In this document: in pieces, positions 9,301 to 18,644 of the stretch | Layout of the letters: the number at the start of each line of letters is the position of its first letter | Position numbering within the stretch: position 1 is the stretch's first letter | From: Bradyrhizobium paxllaeri | Lineage (GTDB): Bacteria; Pseudomonadota; Alphaproteobacteria; Rhizobiales; Xanthobacteraceae | DNA length: 64,000 nt | Reading direction: 5' to 3' | Assembly: GCF_001693515.2 (NCBI RefSeq) | Contig: NZ_CP042968.1 | Location: 4,402,001-4,466,000 of the forward strand | The notes under the pieces: model-generated | What the model saw: only the letters and a program-made list of their open reading frames with translations | Databases searched by the model: none | What the model was told of the DNA's origin: nothing | Made by a program: the position numbers and the translations under genes

Positions 9301-12300
9301 CTACGCGGCCTTCTTGCTCTCGGCGAGATTGGCGAGCTGCCGCAGGATCTCGGTCGTGCCCATCAGCCGCTCTTCCGGTGTCTTCCATACCTGCAGGAAC
9401 ACCACCTTCATGTCCGGACGCACCTTCGCGGCCTGGCCGTGCTGGCGGATGAAGGAGACCAGGCGATCCGGCTGGGCAAAGCTGTTGTCGCGGAACGAGA
9501 TCACCGCGCCCTTCGGCCCGGCATCGACCTTCTCGACATTGGCTCTGCGGCAATAGGCCTTGATCGCCGCGACCTTGAAGAGATAGCGGACTTCGTCCGG
9601 AAGCACGCCGAAACGATCGCGCATCTCGGCGGCGAAATTGTCGATCTCCTCGTCGGTGTCGAGATCGGCGAGCCGCCGGTACAGCGACAGCCGTACCGCG
9701 AGGTCGTTGACGTAATCCTCGGGGATCAGCACCGGCATGCCGATGGTGATCTGCGGTGACCAGCGGTCGGCGGCCGGCTCCGCCACGCCGGCCTTGAGAT
9801 TGAGGATCGCTTCCTCCAGCATCGATTGATAGAGCTCGAAGCCAACTTCCTTGATGTGACCGGACTGCTCCTCGCCGAGCAGATTGCCGGCGCCGCGGAT
9901 ATCAAGGTCATGCGACGCAAGCTGGAAGCCGGCTCCCAGCGTTTCCAGCGACTGCAGCACTTTCAAGCGGCGCTCCGCTTGAGCCGTAATCTTCTGCTGC
10001 GCCGGCAGCGTGAACAGCGCATATGCCCGCAATTTCGAGCGCCCTACCCGGCCGCGCAACTGATAGAGCTGCGCCAGGCCGAACATGTCGGCGCGGTGCA
10101 CGATCAGCGTATTGGCGTTCGGGATGTCGAGGCCGGACTCGACAATCGTGGTCGAGAGCAGGATGTCGTACTTGCCGTCATAGAACGCCGACATGATGTC
10201 CTCGATCACGGTCGGCGGCATCTGGCCGTGGGCGACCGCGACTTTCATCTCCGGCACATTCTTGTCGAGAAAGTCCTTGACGCTGGCGAGGTCCTCGATC
10301 CGAGGCACCACGTAGAACGCCTGGCCGCCGCGGTAGCGTTCACGCAATAGCGCCTCGCGGATCATCAGCGGATCATGCGGCGCCACGAAGGTGCGTACCG
10401 CGAGACGGTCGACCGGGGGCGAGGCGATGATCGAGAGGTCGCGCACGCCGGTCAGCGCCAGCTGCAGCGTACGCGGGATCGGGGTGGCGCTCAATGTCAG
10501 CACATGCACCTGCGCCCGCAACTGCTTCAGCCGCTCCTTGTGGCTCACGCCAAAATGCTGCTCCTCGTCGACGATCAAAAGGCCGAGGTCGCGAAACTTG
10601 ATCGCCTTGCCGAGCAGCGCATGGGTGCCGATCACGATGTCGACGTTGCCTTCGGCGAGCCCCTTCTTGGTCTGCGTCAGCTCTTTCGCCGGGATCAGGC
10701 GCGAGGCCTGCGCGACATTGACCGGAAACCCTCTGAAGCGTTCGGCGAAATTCCTGCTGTGCTGCCGCGCCAGCAGCGTGGTCGGCACCACCACCGCAAC
10801 CTGCTTGCCATCGAGCGCCACCGCGAACGCCGCGCGCAACGCCACTTCGGTCTTGCCAAAACCGACGTCACCGCAGATCAGCCGGTCCATGGGGCGGCCG
10901 CTTTCGAGGTCCTTCAGTGTGGACGTGATGGCGCCAAGCTGATCCTCAGTCTCCTCATAGGGGAAGCGCGCACAGAACTCGTCATAGACATGCGGCTGCA
11001 CCGGCATTTTCGGCGCTTCATGCAACTGCCGCTCGGCCGCGATCTTGATCAGTTCGCCGGCAATCTCGCGGATGCGGTTCTTCAGCTTGGCCTTGCGCGC
11101 CTGCCAGCCGCCACCACCCAGCCGGTCCAGCTCCACACCGGTCTGCTCGGACCCGTAGCGCGACAACAGCTCGATGTTCTCGACCGGCAGGAACAGCTTC
11201 GTTTCCGCGGCATAATGCAGTTCGAGACAGTCATGCGGCGCGCCGCCGACCTCGATCGTCTGCAACCCGACAAAGCGGCCGATGCCGTGCTCGACATGCA
11301 CAACGAGGTCGCCGGTCGAAAGGCTCGTGACCTCGGAGATGAAGTTGTCGAGCTTGCGGCTCGATTTGCGCTGGCGGACCAGGCGGTCGCCGAGGATGTC
11401 CTGTTCGGTGATGACGGCGAATTCGTCGGTCTCGAAACCGCTTTCCATGCCGACGACTGCCAGCATGGCCTCGTTGCGCGGCGTTGCCTGCACCGTGCGC
11501 CAGGCGTTGACGCTGGTGATATTGGCAAGCTTGTGATCCCTGAGCATGCTGGCCATGCGGTCGCGCGAGCCTTCGCTCCACAGCGCGATCACCACCTTCT
11601 TGCGCTGCACCTGCAGCGCCAGCACATGGGCCACCACGGCTTCGAACACGTTGACGGTCGTGTCGGCGCGCTCGGGGGTGAAGCTGCGGCCCTGCCGCGC
11701 GCCGGCGTCGAACATGTCGCTGGTGCCCTCAGGCACCGCAAACGGCGTCAGCCGTGCCACTGCGGCCTCGCTCAGCCGCGTCGTCCATTCCGTTTCCGTC
11801 AGATAGAGCCGGTCCGGCGGCAACGGCTTGTAGATCGCGCCTGACCCCGGATGCTCCAGCGCCTCGCGCCTGGCCTCGTAATAATCCTGGATCTGCTTGA
11901 AGCGCTCGCGCGCGGCGTCCTCGCTCTGCGGCTCGATCGCAACCGGCGCGCCGTCGAGATAGTCAAACAGCGTATCCATCCGCTCCTGGAACAGCGGCAG
12001 CCAATGCTCCATGCCGGGATGGCGGCGACCTTCGCTGACGGCTTCATAGAGCGGATCGTCGCGCTGCGGCGCGCCGAAGGTCGCAACATAGCCCATGCGG
12101 AAGCGCCGGATGGTCTCGGTGACGAGCTGGAATTCGGAGATCGGCACCAGATCGAGCGCACGCATGTCGAGCAGCGTCCGTTGCGTTTCGGCATCGAACG
12201 TGCGGATCGATTCCAGGCTGTCACCGAAGAAATCGAACCGCACCGGCTGGTCGAGCCCGGCCGGAAAAAGGTCGAGGATGCCGCCGCGCACGGCATACTC

Positions 12301-12819
12301 GCCGGGCTCACGCACGGTCGAGGAGCGGTTGTAGCCATTGTGCTCCAGCCAGGCGACGATGGAATCCATCGGCACGACATGGCCGGGCGCAACCGACAGC
12401 GCCTGCGCCGCCACCACCTCGCGCGCCGGCACGCGCTGCACGATGGCGTTGACGGTGGTGAGCACGATCAGCGGCTTGTCGCTGCCCTGCAGGCGCGACA
12501 GCCGCGCCAGCGTAGTCAGGCGCTGCGCCAGGATGCCGCCATGCGGCGACACCCGGTCATAGGGCTGGCAATCCCAGGCCGGAAACTGCATCACCGGCAG
12601 ATCGGGCGCGAAGAACTCCAGCGCCCGCGCCAGTTGCTGCATGCGCGGGCCATCGCGGCAGACCACGGCAAGGCTGACCGCCGGTGGTTTCGGCCGCGCC
12701 GCCACCGCACGGGCGAGGTCCGAGACGACCAGCCCCTCGGCGCCTTCGGCGACATTGGCAAAGGTCAGCGCGCGGCCCGGAGCCAGCAGCGCGGCGGGCG
12801 ATTTGACGGGCGCCTTCAT
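9301..12819 (-). CDS. mfd: transcription-repair coupling factor Mfd
   Basis: This 1172-residue SF2 translocase is full length for the family. It has the UvrB-like N-terminal module (DCQPYDRVSPHGGI), the RNA-polymerase-interaction domain (VVHVEHGIGRFVGL, residues about 500-515), Walker A GDVGFGKTEVALRAAF, the DEEQHFGVSHKERL box, and the C-terminal TRCF domain. Mfd displaces RNA polymerase stalled at DNA lesions and recruits UvrA. Its ATG overlaps the TGA of sdhE by four bases, so the two are translationally coupled and sdhE is promoter-proximal. Confidence 0.97.
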   Translation of the reverse strand: MKAPVKSPAALLAPGRALTFANVAEGAEGLVVSDLARAVAARPKPPAVSLAVVCRDGPRMQQLARALEFFAPDLPVMQFPAWDCQPYDRVSPHGGILAQRLTTLARLSRLQGSDKPLIVLTTVNAIVQRVPAREVVAAQALSVAPGHVVPMDSIVAWLEHNGYNRSSTVREPGEYAVRGGILDLFPAGLDQPVRFDFFGDSLESIRTFDAETQRTLLDMRALDLVPISEFQLVTETIRRFRMGYVATFGAPQRDDPLYEAVSEGRRHPGMEHWLPLFQERMDTLFDYLDGAPVAIEPQSEDAARERFKQIQDYYEARREALEHPGSGAIYKPLPPDRLYLTETEWTTRLSEAAVARLTPFAVPEGTSDMFDAGARQGRSFTPERADTTVNVFEAVVAHVLALQVQRKKVVIALWSEGSRDRMASMLRDHKLANITSVNAWRTVQATPRNEAMLAVVGMESGFETDEFAVITEQDILGDRLVRQRKSSRKLDNFISEVTSLSTGDLVVHVEHGIGRFVGLQTIEVGGAPHDCLELHYAAETKLFLPVENIELLSRYGSEQTGVELDRLGGGGWQARKAKLKNRIREIAGELIKIAAERQLHEAPKMPVQPHVYDEFCARFPYEETEDQLGAITSTLKDLESGRPMDRLICGDVGFGKTEVALRAAFAVALDGKQVAVVVPTTLLARQHSRNFAERFRGFPVNVAQASRLIPAKELTQTKKGLAEGNVDIVIGTHALLGKAIKFRDLGLLIVDEEQHFGVSHKERLKQLRAQVHVLTLSATPIPRTLQLALTGVRDLSIIASPPVDRLAVRTFVAPHDPLMIREALLRERYRGGQAFYVVPRIEDLASVKDFLDKNVPEMKVAVAHGQMPPTVIEDIMSAFYDGKYDILLSTTIVESGLDIPNANTLIVHRADMFGLAQLYQLRGRVGRSKLRAYALFTLPAQQKITAQAERRLKVLQSLETLGAGFQLASHDLDIRGAGNLLGEEQSGHIKEVGFELYQSMLEEAILNLKAGVAEPAADRWSPQITIGMPVLIPEDYVNDLAVRLSLYRRLADLDTDEEIDNFAAEMRDRFGVLPDEVRYLFKVAAIKAYCRRANVEKVDAGPKGAVISFRDNSFAQPDRLVSFIRQHGQAAKVRPDMKVVFLQVWKTPEERLMGTTEILRQLANLAESKKAA

Positions 12820-13106
12820 GCGTCGTGATCCACGGCGCGAAACGCCTTGATGCGCTCGAACAGCGCGGTCGCATATTCCGGATCGAGCGGCGTGTCGCCG
12901 ATCAGCGCGGCATAGAGATCGGGATCGGGCACCTCGATCAGGCGTTCCAGCTCGGTCAGTTCGTCATCGCGCATGTCAGCTATCTCGGCATCCGCAAAGC
13001 GTCCGAGGATGAGGTCCATTTCGCGGGTACCGCGATGCCAGCAGCGAAACAAAAGCCGCTTGCGGCGGTCATCCAGGCCACCGCTCGATCGTGTCGTACC
13101 CGTCAT
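12816..13106 (-). CDS. sdhE: SdhE family succinate dehydrogenase assembly factor 2 (DUF339)
   Basis: This 96-residue protein carries the DUF339/SdhE signature: RKRLLFRCWHRGTREMDLILG, then ELTELERLIEVPDPDLYAAL. SdhE proteins help attach FAD covalently to succinate dehydrogenase flavoprotein subunits; the RGxxE-type motif needed for this is present (HRGTREMD). The ATG at 13106 is chosen because homology begins there; the longer reading frame upstream runs into an intergenic repeat. The gene overlaps mfd by ATGA. Confidence 0.92.
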   Translation of the reverse strand: MTGTTRSSGGLDDRRKRLLFRCWHRGTREMDLILGRFADAEIADMRDDELTELERLIEVPDPDLYAALIGDTPLDPEYATALFERIKAFRAVDHDA

Positions 13107-13216
13107 TTCCCTGTCCCATCCGAACGCCAAAAGCCCGGACGTGCCGGGCGGGGTTGATATAGCGTTCGGGACCGCCGATGTCAGCCCTTGTTGTCTGCAT
13201 TGCCTCCACAAATGCT

Positions 13217-13305
13217 CGTCATGGCCGGGCTTGTCCCGGCCATCCAGGTCTCGCTTCCACATTGAGCAAAAGACGTGGATGCCCGAGACAAGCCCGGGCA
13301 TGACG
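13217..13305. repeat. palindromic intergenic repeat (CGTCATGGCCGGG family)
   Basis: CGTCATGGCCGGGCTTGTC at the left is mirrored by GACAAGCCCGGGCATGACG at the right, forming a long imperfect hairpin. It sits in the 466-bp gap between sdhE and rtcB. The remainder of that gap (13107-13216 and 13306-13572) shows no supportable gene. Confidence 0.75.
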
Positions 13306-13572
13306 GCAGGAGTTTTGGCTGCGCCTTCTCCTCGTAGCCGCGGGGGTTGCAGCTTTTGCATTTCGCCGTTATGTGTCTGCCCGCGATCGGTGCCGATTTT
13401 GGCACGATCATCAGGGAGAAGGCTCGATGACGTTGATGTCTCGCCGCCCCGTCGAGGGCATCGCCTAAGCGCGCGTGCGTTAGCCGTGCCGCTTGGGAAC
13501 TCGCGCGTTTAGAGCCAACGATAGTTGCGCCAGCGCGCGTCGACGATTCTCAGATCTCCTGAAAGTTTTTCA

Positions 13573-14766
13573 ATGGGCACTTCTCCCAAAGTGGACGGCT
13601 GCGCGCCGATCCACGTCTTCGCCTCGTCCAAATCCTGGATCGAGGGCAATGCTACACTGCAACTCCAACAGGTCGCCGGATTGCCCGGCGTCCGCGCGGT
13701 CGCCGCGATGCCGGACCTTCATCCCGGCAAATACGGTCCCGTAGGCTGCGCCGTTCTGTCGGATCACATTCACCCGCAACTTGTCGGCTCCGACATCGGC
13801 TGCGGCATGGGGCTGTTTCAGCTTGATGTCGCCGCGCGCAAGCTGCGGCTCGATCAACTGGCCGGGCGCTTGCACGCGCTCGATCGGCCATGGGACGGCG
13901 ATACAAGCAGCGTTCTGGCTGACGCCAGCCTTCACACTACCGCGTTCGATGCGTCGCTCGGCAGCATTGGCGGCGGCAACCACTTCTGCGAATTCCAGGC
14001 GATCGAGGAAATCCTCGAGCCTGCCACCGCCGCAGAGGCCGGGCTCGACCGCGACCATGCCTATGTCCTGGTCCATTCCGGTTCGCGGGGCCTCGGCTTC
14101 TCGATCCTGGAGCGAGAGATGGGGAATGGGCAGGTAGCGCTTGCCCCCGCGAGTGAAGCCGGCAGCGCCTACATGGATGCGCATGACCACGCCGTACAGT
14201 GGGCCAGGCTCAACCGCCGCATCATCGCTGAACGCGCTGCGGCCGCGGCGCGAGCGGACCTGCGTCTTGTCAACGATCTGGCGCACAACATGGTCGAGCG
14301 TCAGGCCGACGCAGGCGGCAACGTAATGGCGCTGCATCGAAAGGGCGCGGCGGCTTCCGACCGCGGGCTGGTGCCGGTGCCGGGATCGCGCGGGACGTTG
14401 TCGTATCTCGTGGAGCCGCTGGCGGCGATGCAAACCGATGCGCTCGCTTCCCTCGCCCACGGTGCCGGCCGCAAATACGATCGCGCCTCCATGCACGGCC
14501 GCGTCCGGGTCAAAAAGTCGGACGTCGCACGGCTCGAGCGCAATCCCTATGGCGGCATCGTCGTCTGCGGCGATCGCGGCCTGCTCGCGGAAGAGGCGCC
14601 GGAGGCCTACAAGAACATCGAACGCGTCATCGCCGATCTCGTCGAGTTCGGCCTCGCACGCGTAGTGGCGACGTTCCGTCCGCTGGTGACGTTCAAGAAG
14701 GCGCAGTCCAGTGTCGCGGCCGGTGCCTCCCGACGGGAGAAATCCTGGAAGGAGGATCGCCGATGA
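13573..14766 (+). CDS. rtcB: RtcB family RNA ligase (PrfH-associated type)
   Basis: This 397-residue protein has RtcB metal-site motifs: SDIGCGMG (Cys77 of the chosen start), GGGNHFCEFQ, HSGSRGLG and HNMVE. RtcB seals 2',3'-cyclic phosphate and 5'-OH RNA ends using GTP and Mn2+. The stop overlaps the ATG of prfH by four bases, which marks this as the RtcB2-PrfH pairing proposed to repair and rescue ribosomes whose 16S RNA has been cut at the decoding centre. The ATG at 13573 starts a clean family N-terminus. The pair lies between sdhE and recG. Confidence 0.9.
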   Translation: MGTSPKVDGCAPIHVFASSKSWIEGNATLQLQQVAGLPGVRAVAAMPDLHPGKYGPVGCAVLSDHIHPQLVGSDIGCGMGLFQLDVAARKLRLDQLAGRLHALDRPWDGDTSSVLADASLHTTAFDASLGSIGGGNHFCEFQAIEEILEPATAAEAGLDRDHAYVLVHSGSRGLGFSILEREMGNGQVALAPASEAGSAYMDAHDHAVQWARLNRRIIAERAAAAARADLRLVNDLAHNMVERQADAGGNVMALHRKGAAASDRGLVPVPGSRGTLSYLVEPLAAMQTDALASLAHGAGRKYDRASMHGRVRVKKSDVARLERNPYGGIVVCGDRGLLAEEAPEAYKNIERVIADLVEFGLARVVATFRPLVTFKKAQSSVAAGASRREKSWKEDRR

Positions 14767-15386
14767 TCCGGCTTCTCTTCACCAGCGGACGCGGTCCGGC
14801 GGAATGCCAGATCGCGGTCCGGAAAGCCATTGCAACGCTCGTGGCCGAAGCTGCTGCGCTAGGGCTTGAAACCGACTGCGTAGAAGGCCCGAGCCCCGAC
14901 AAGCATGGTCCGGGCTCGGCCATCGTCGTGATCCACGGCGAGGCCGCGGCCACGTTCGCGCGGCCATGGATCGGTGCGATCCAATGGGTGGCGCAAAGCC
15001 CGGTCCGGCCGCATCACAAGCGCAAGAACTGGTTCATCGGCGTCGTCGAGCTTCCGGCACCGCCGGAAGCCCCGAAGGCGCTGGCAGCGCAGGATGTCCA
15101 CTTCGAAGCCTTCCGGGCCGGAGGTCCCGGCGGCCAGCATCAGAACAAGACCGAGAGCGCCGTGCGCGCCACCCACATCGCCAGCGGGCTTTCTGTCGTG
15201 GCGCGGGAGGAACGCTCGCAGCACCGCAACAAGGCGCTGGCCCTGGAGCGGATTGCGGCGCTACTCCGGCTGCAGGGCGAACTCGAAGCGATCACCGCGC
15301 GGAACGATGCGCATGCAGCGCATGATCGGCTGGAACGCGGGCGGGCGGTGAAGCGGTTCAAGGGCATGGCCTTCAAGACGGCATAG
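14763..15386 (+). CDS. prfH: peptide chain release factor H (PrfH)
   Basis: This 207-residue protein is a short release factor homologue that lacks the codon-recognition domains of RF1/RF2 but keeps the catalytic GGQ motif (GGPGGQHQNKTESAVRATH, GGQ at residues 123-125) and the basic tail (RGRAVKRFKGMAFK). PrfH proteins are thought to release peptides from ribosomes with a damaged decoding centre, after which the partner RtcB religates the 16S rRNA. The start overlaps the rtcB stop (ATGA), so the two are translationally coupled. The length matches the family. Confidence 0.93.
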   Translation: MIRLLFTSGRGPAECQIAVRKAIATLVAEAAALGLETDCVEGPSPDKHGPGSAIVVIHGEAAATFARPWIGAIQWVAQSPVRPHHKRKNWFIGVVELPAPPEAPKALAAQDVHFEAFRAGGPGGQHQNKTESAVRATHIASGLSVVAREERSQHRNKALALERIAALLRLQGELEAITARNDAHAAHDRLERGRAVKRFKGMAFKTA

Positions 15387-15470
15387 ATCGTTGCCCCTGG
15401 CCGGAAAAAAGCCGTGGACGTTCCGCGCAATCCCGCGCATGACGGCACGAAACGGTCTTAGGCTTCTGCA

Positions 15471-17579
15471 ATGCGTCCCACTTTGCTCAATTCCTTGTTT
15501 GCACCGGTCACGAGCCTTCCCGGCGTCGGGCCGAAGCAGGACAAGCTGTTGCGCTACCTGCTTGGCCGCGATGAGACGCCGCGGCTGGTCGATCTGCTGC
15601 TGCATCTGCCGGCCAGCGTGATCGACCGCCGGGCGCGGCCGAAGATCCGCGAGGCGGCACAGGGAACCGTGGTGACGCTGGAGGTCACCGTGGATCGCCA
15701 CCGCCCGCCTCCGCCGCGCAATTCCCGCGCGCCCTACCTTGTCTATGCCTCTGACGATACCGGCGACGTCGTGCTGACATTCTTCCGCGCCAAGCCCGGC
15801 TATGTCGAGAAGCTGCTGCCGGTCGGCGAGAAGCGCTACGTGTCGGGCACGCTGCAGATGTATGACGGCATCCCGCAGATCGTGCATCCCGACCGTGTCG
15901 TCGATGAGGCGGCATTCTCGAAACTCAGCGGCATCGATCCGGTCTATCCGCTGACCCAAGGCCTCGCGCTGGGTTCGCTACGCCGCGCGATCGCGCAGGC
16001 GCTGCAGAAGGCCCCCGAGCTTCCCGAATGGATCAGCCCGGAAGTGATCCGCCGCTGCAGCTTTCCGCCAATCCGCGAGGCGCTCAATCGCGTGCACGTG
16101 CCGGTCGAACTCACCGACATTTTGCCTGATGGCCCGTTCTGGTCACGGCTCGCCTTCGACGAACTCTTGGCCGGCCAACTGGCGCTGGCGCTGGTGCGCG
16201 CGCAACTCCGGCGTCCGGCCGGCGACCGCAATGCCGGCGACGGCCATCTGCGCCACAGGATCATCGACGCCCTGCCCTACGCGCTGACGGCGTCACAGCG
16301 CGAGGCGGTCGCCGCCATCACCGCGGATTTGCTCCAACCGGTGCGGATGCTGCGTCTGCTGCAAGGCGATGTCGGCTCCGGCAAGACGGTGGTGGCGCTG
16401 CTCGCCGCCGCCGCTGTCACCGAGGCCGGCAAGCAGGCCGCGCTGATGGCGCCGACCGAAATTCTCGCCCGCCAGCATATCAAGACCATCGCCCCGCTGG
16501 CCGAACGCGCGGGCTTGCGGGTCGCCATCCTGACCGGTCGCGAGAAGGGCAAGGAGCGGCGCGAGATTTTGGCGCAGCTCGAAGCCGGCGAGATCGATTT
16601 TCTGGTCGGCACGCACGCGCTGATCCAGGACGACGTGATCTTCAAGGCGCTGGCGCTGGCGGTGGTCGACGAACAGCACCGTTTCGGCGTCCGCGAACGC
16701 CTTGCGCTCACCAACAAGGGCGAAGCCGTCGACGTGCTGGTGCTGAGCGCGACGCCGATCCCGCGCACGCTGGTGCTGACATACTTTGGCGACATGGATG
16801 TATCCGAGTTGCGCGAGAAGCCCGCCGGCCGGCAGCCGATCGAAACCCGCGCGGTTCCGGCCAGCCGCCTCGACGAGGTCGTCGACGCGGTTGGCCGCGC
16901 GCTCAAGGCCGGCAAGCTGGTCTACTGGATCTGTCCGCTGGTCGAGGAATCCGAGGCCGAAGGCACTGAACATCTCACCAACGCCACCGAGCGCTTCGAG
17001 AAGCTGCAGAAGCGTTTTGGCGACAAGGTCGGTCTCGTCCATGGGCAGATGAAGGGCACGGAGAAAGACCGCGTGATGGCGCAGTTCGCCGCGCACGAGA
17101 TCGGGCTCTTGGTGGCGACCACGGTGGTCGAGGTCGGCGTCGACGTCCCGGCCGCGACCATCATGGTGATCGAGAACGCCGAGCGTTTTGGGCTCGCGCA
17201 ATTGCACCAGTTGCGCGGCCGGATCGGGCGCGGGTCGGAGGCGTCGACCTGTCTGCTGCTCTACAAGGAGCCGCTCGGCGAGATGTCGAAGGCGCGGCTG
17301 AAGGTGATCCGCGAGACCACCGACGGCTTCCGGATCGCCGAGGAGGATTTGAAGCTGCGCGGCGAAGGCGACGTGCTCGGCATCCGCCAGAGCGGCCTGC
17401 CCGGCTATCGCATCGCCCGCTCCGACGTGCACGCCCAATTGATCACGCAGGCGCGCGACGAGGCGCTGCGGATCATGAAGGACAATCCGAAACTCAAGGG
17501 CGAGCGCGGCGAGGCGCTGCGCTGCCTGCTCTACCTGTATGAGCGCGATGAAGCCGTGCCGCTGATCGGCGCGGGATGA
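15471..17579 (+). CDS. recG: ATP-dependent DNA helicase RecG
   Basis: This 702-residue helicase has the RecG wedge/OB domain at the N-terminus (SLPGVGPKQDKLLRYLLG), Walker A LQGDVGSGKTVVALLAAA, the DEQHRFGVRERLAL box, and motif VI QLHQLRGRIGRG. RecG remodels stalled replication forks and Holliday junctions. The ATG at 15471 matches the family length. The last 49 bp overlap the 3' end of the opposite-strand DapA-family gene, and both reading frames appear intact through the overlap. Confidence 0.96.
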   Translation: MRPTLLNSLFAPVTSLPGVGPKQDKLLRYLLGRDETPRLVDLLLHLPASVIDRRARPKIREAAQGTVVTLEVTVDRHRPPPPRNSRAPYLVYASDDTGDVVLTFFRAKPGYVEKLLPVGEKRYVSGTLQMYDGIPQIVHPDRVVDEAAFSKLSGIDPVYPLTQGLALGSLRRAIAQALQKAPELPEWISPEVIRRCSFPPIREALNRVHVPVELTDILPDGPFWSRLAFDELLAGQLALALVRAQLRRPAGDRNAGDGHLRHRIIDALPYALTASQREAVAAITADLLQPVRMLRLLQGDVGSGKTVVALLAAAAVTEAGKQAALMAPTEILARQHIKTIAPLAERAGLRVAILTGREKGKERREILAQLEAGEIDFLVGTHALIQDDVIFKALALAVVDEQHRFGVRERLALTNKGEAVDVLVLSATPIPRTLVLTYFGDMDVSELREKPAGRQPIETRAVPASRLDEVVDAVGRALKAGKLVYWICPLVEESEAEGTEHLTNATERFEKLQKRFGDKVGLVHGQMKGTEKDRVMAQFAAHEIGLLVATTVVEVGVDVPAATIMVIENAERFGLAQLHQLRGRIGRGSEASTCLLLYKEPLGEMSKARLKVIRETTDGFRIAEEDLKLRGEGDVLGIRQSGLPGYRIARSDVHAQLITQARDEALRIMKDNPKLKGERGEALRCLLYLYERDEAVPLIGAG

Positions 17580-18514
17580 CGCGCCGCGGCGTCGGCAATG
17601 CGGCCCCGGTAGAGTTCGGTGCCCTCGACGATCTTGTCGAGCAGATCCTCCAGCGCCCAGAATTTCTCGTGGACATCGTAGGTGACGGCACGGCTGTCGG
17701 TGCACTCGAATGTACCGAGACGCTGGTGGTAGAGTTTTGCCAGCTTCGGATAGCCCATCGGTTCGGCCATCGCCGACAGCGCGAGAAAAACCGAAAGCTC
17801 GTCCGCCAGCGCCGGATGGCTGGCGTGCTCGGTCATCATCCACTGGTAGAGATCGGGATGGAAGTTCGTGAACACGCCGGTGAAGCCGCGTGAGCCCGCT
17901 TTCATCGCATCGAAGGCGATCGCCGCATTGGCGTTGACGATGGCAAGCGGCGTGCCCTTCGTCAACGCCACGCGACGCTTGACCGTTTCGAGGTCGCAGG
18001 AGACATCCTTGAGAATGACGAAGCGGCCGCTATTCGCGCAGAATTTCAGTTCGTCGTCGCTGAGCAGACGCCGATAGGGCGCCGGGCACTCATAGAGGCC
18101 GAGCGGAATGTGCTTCGGCAGCCGGTCGAGCAGCCAGGTCAGGTCGTCGATGAACTTCGTCCCGCCTTCCTGCCTGGCGTCGAGACGGTTGGTGACGAGC
18201 ACCATACCGTCGACGCCGGTTGCGGCAATCGCGGTCAGTTCAGTGAGCTGATCGTCCAGGCTTTCGCTGATGTGGCCGGAGGCAATCACCGGCACGCGGC
18301 GGGCGGCGGCTTGTCTGACGAAAGCGGCGAGTTCGACGCGTTCGTCAAGCGTGAGAAACTGCATTTCGCTGGACTGGCAGACCGCAAACAGCGCGTCCGA
18401 ACCATTGTCGATGTACCATTCCACCAGCCGGCCGAGGCCGGGATAGTCAATCCCGCCGCTTTCGGTGAACGGCGTGATCATCACGGGAATGATGCCTTCG
18501 ATCTTCTTGGTCAT
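17531..18514 (-). CDS. DapA/dihydrodipicolinate synthase family lyase
   Basis: The protein (327 residues from the ATG at 18514) belongs to the class I aldolase family of DapA and N-acetylneuraminate lyase: GIIPVMITPFTESGGID at the start, the GLYECPAPYRRLLS stretch, and the Schiff-base lysine in FVILKDVSCD. The substrate is unknown; housekeeping DapA usually has a different phosphate-loop context, so this is more likely a catabolic member. A further twelve residues upstream are possible but poorly like the family. It converges on and overlaps recG. Confidence 0.85.
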   Translation of the reverse strand: MTKKIEGIIPVMITPFTESGGIDYPGLGRLVEWYIDNGSDALFAVCQSSEMQFLTLDERVELAAFVRQAAARRVPVIASGHISESLDDQLTELTAIAATGVDGMVLVTNRLDARQEGGTKFIDDLTWLLDRLPKHIPLGLYECPAPYRRLLSDDELKFCANSGRFVILKDVSCDLETVKRRVALTKGTPLAIVNANAAIAFDAMKAGSRGFTGVFTNFHPDLYQWMMTEHASHPALADELSVFLALSAMAEPMGYPKLAKLYHQRLGTFECTDSRAVTYDVHEKFWALEDLLDKIVEGTELYRGRIADAAARHPAPISGTASSRSYR

Positions 18515-18556
18515 GTTCGGCCTAGGAGCATTCGAGGATTTTCGATGCAAGGATTG

Positions 18557-18634
18557 TCGTCATTCCGGGATGCGCGAAGCGCAGACCCGGAATCTCGAGA
18601 TTCCGGGTTCGCATCTTCGATGCGCCCCGGAATG
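18557..18634. repeat. palindromic intergenic repeat (GTCATTCCGGGATGCGC family)
   Basis: Nested inverted arms (ATTCCGGG / CCCGGAAT and CTCGAGATTCCGG) form a cruciform-like unit between the DapA-family gene and the DUF502 gene. A second member of the same family lies at 54482-54590. Confidence 0.7.
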
Positions 18635-18644
18635 GCGGCTCAAA

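Noticed and set aside
10375..11844. A 489-codon frame antisense to mfd
   Set aside because: Shadow of a highly conserved gene, with no motif or ribosome site.
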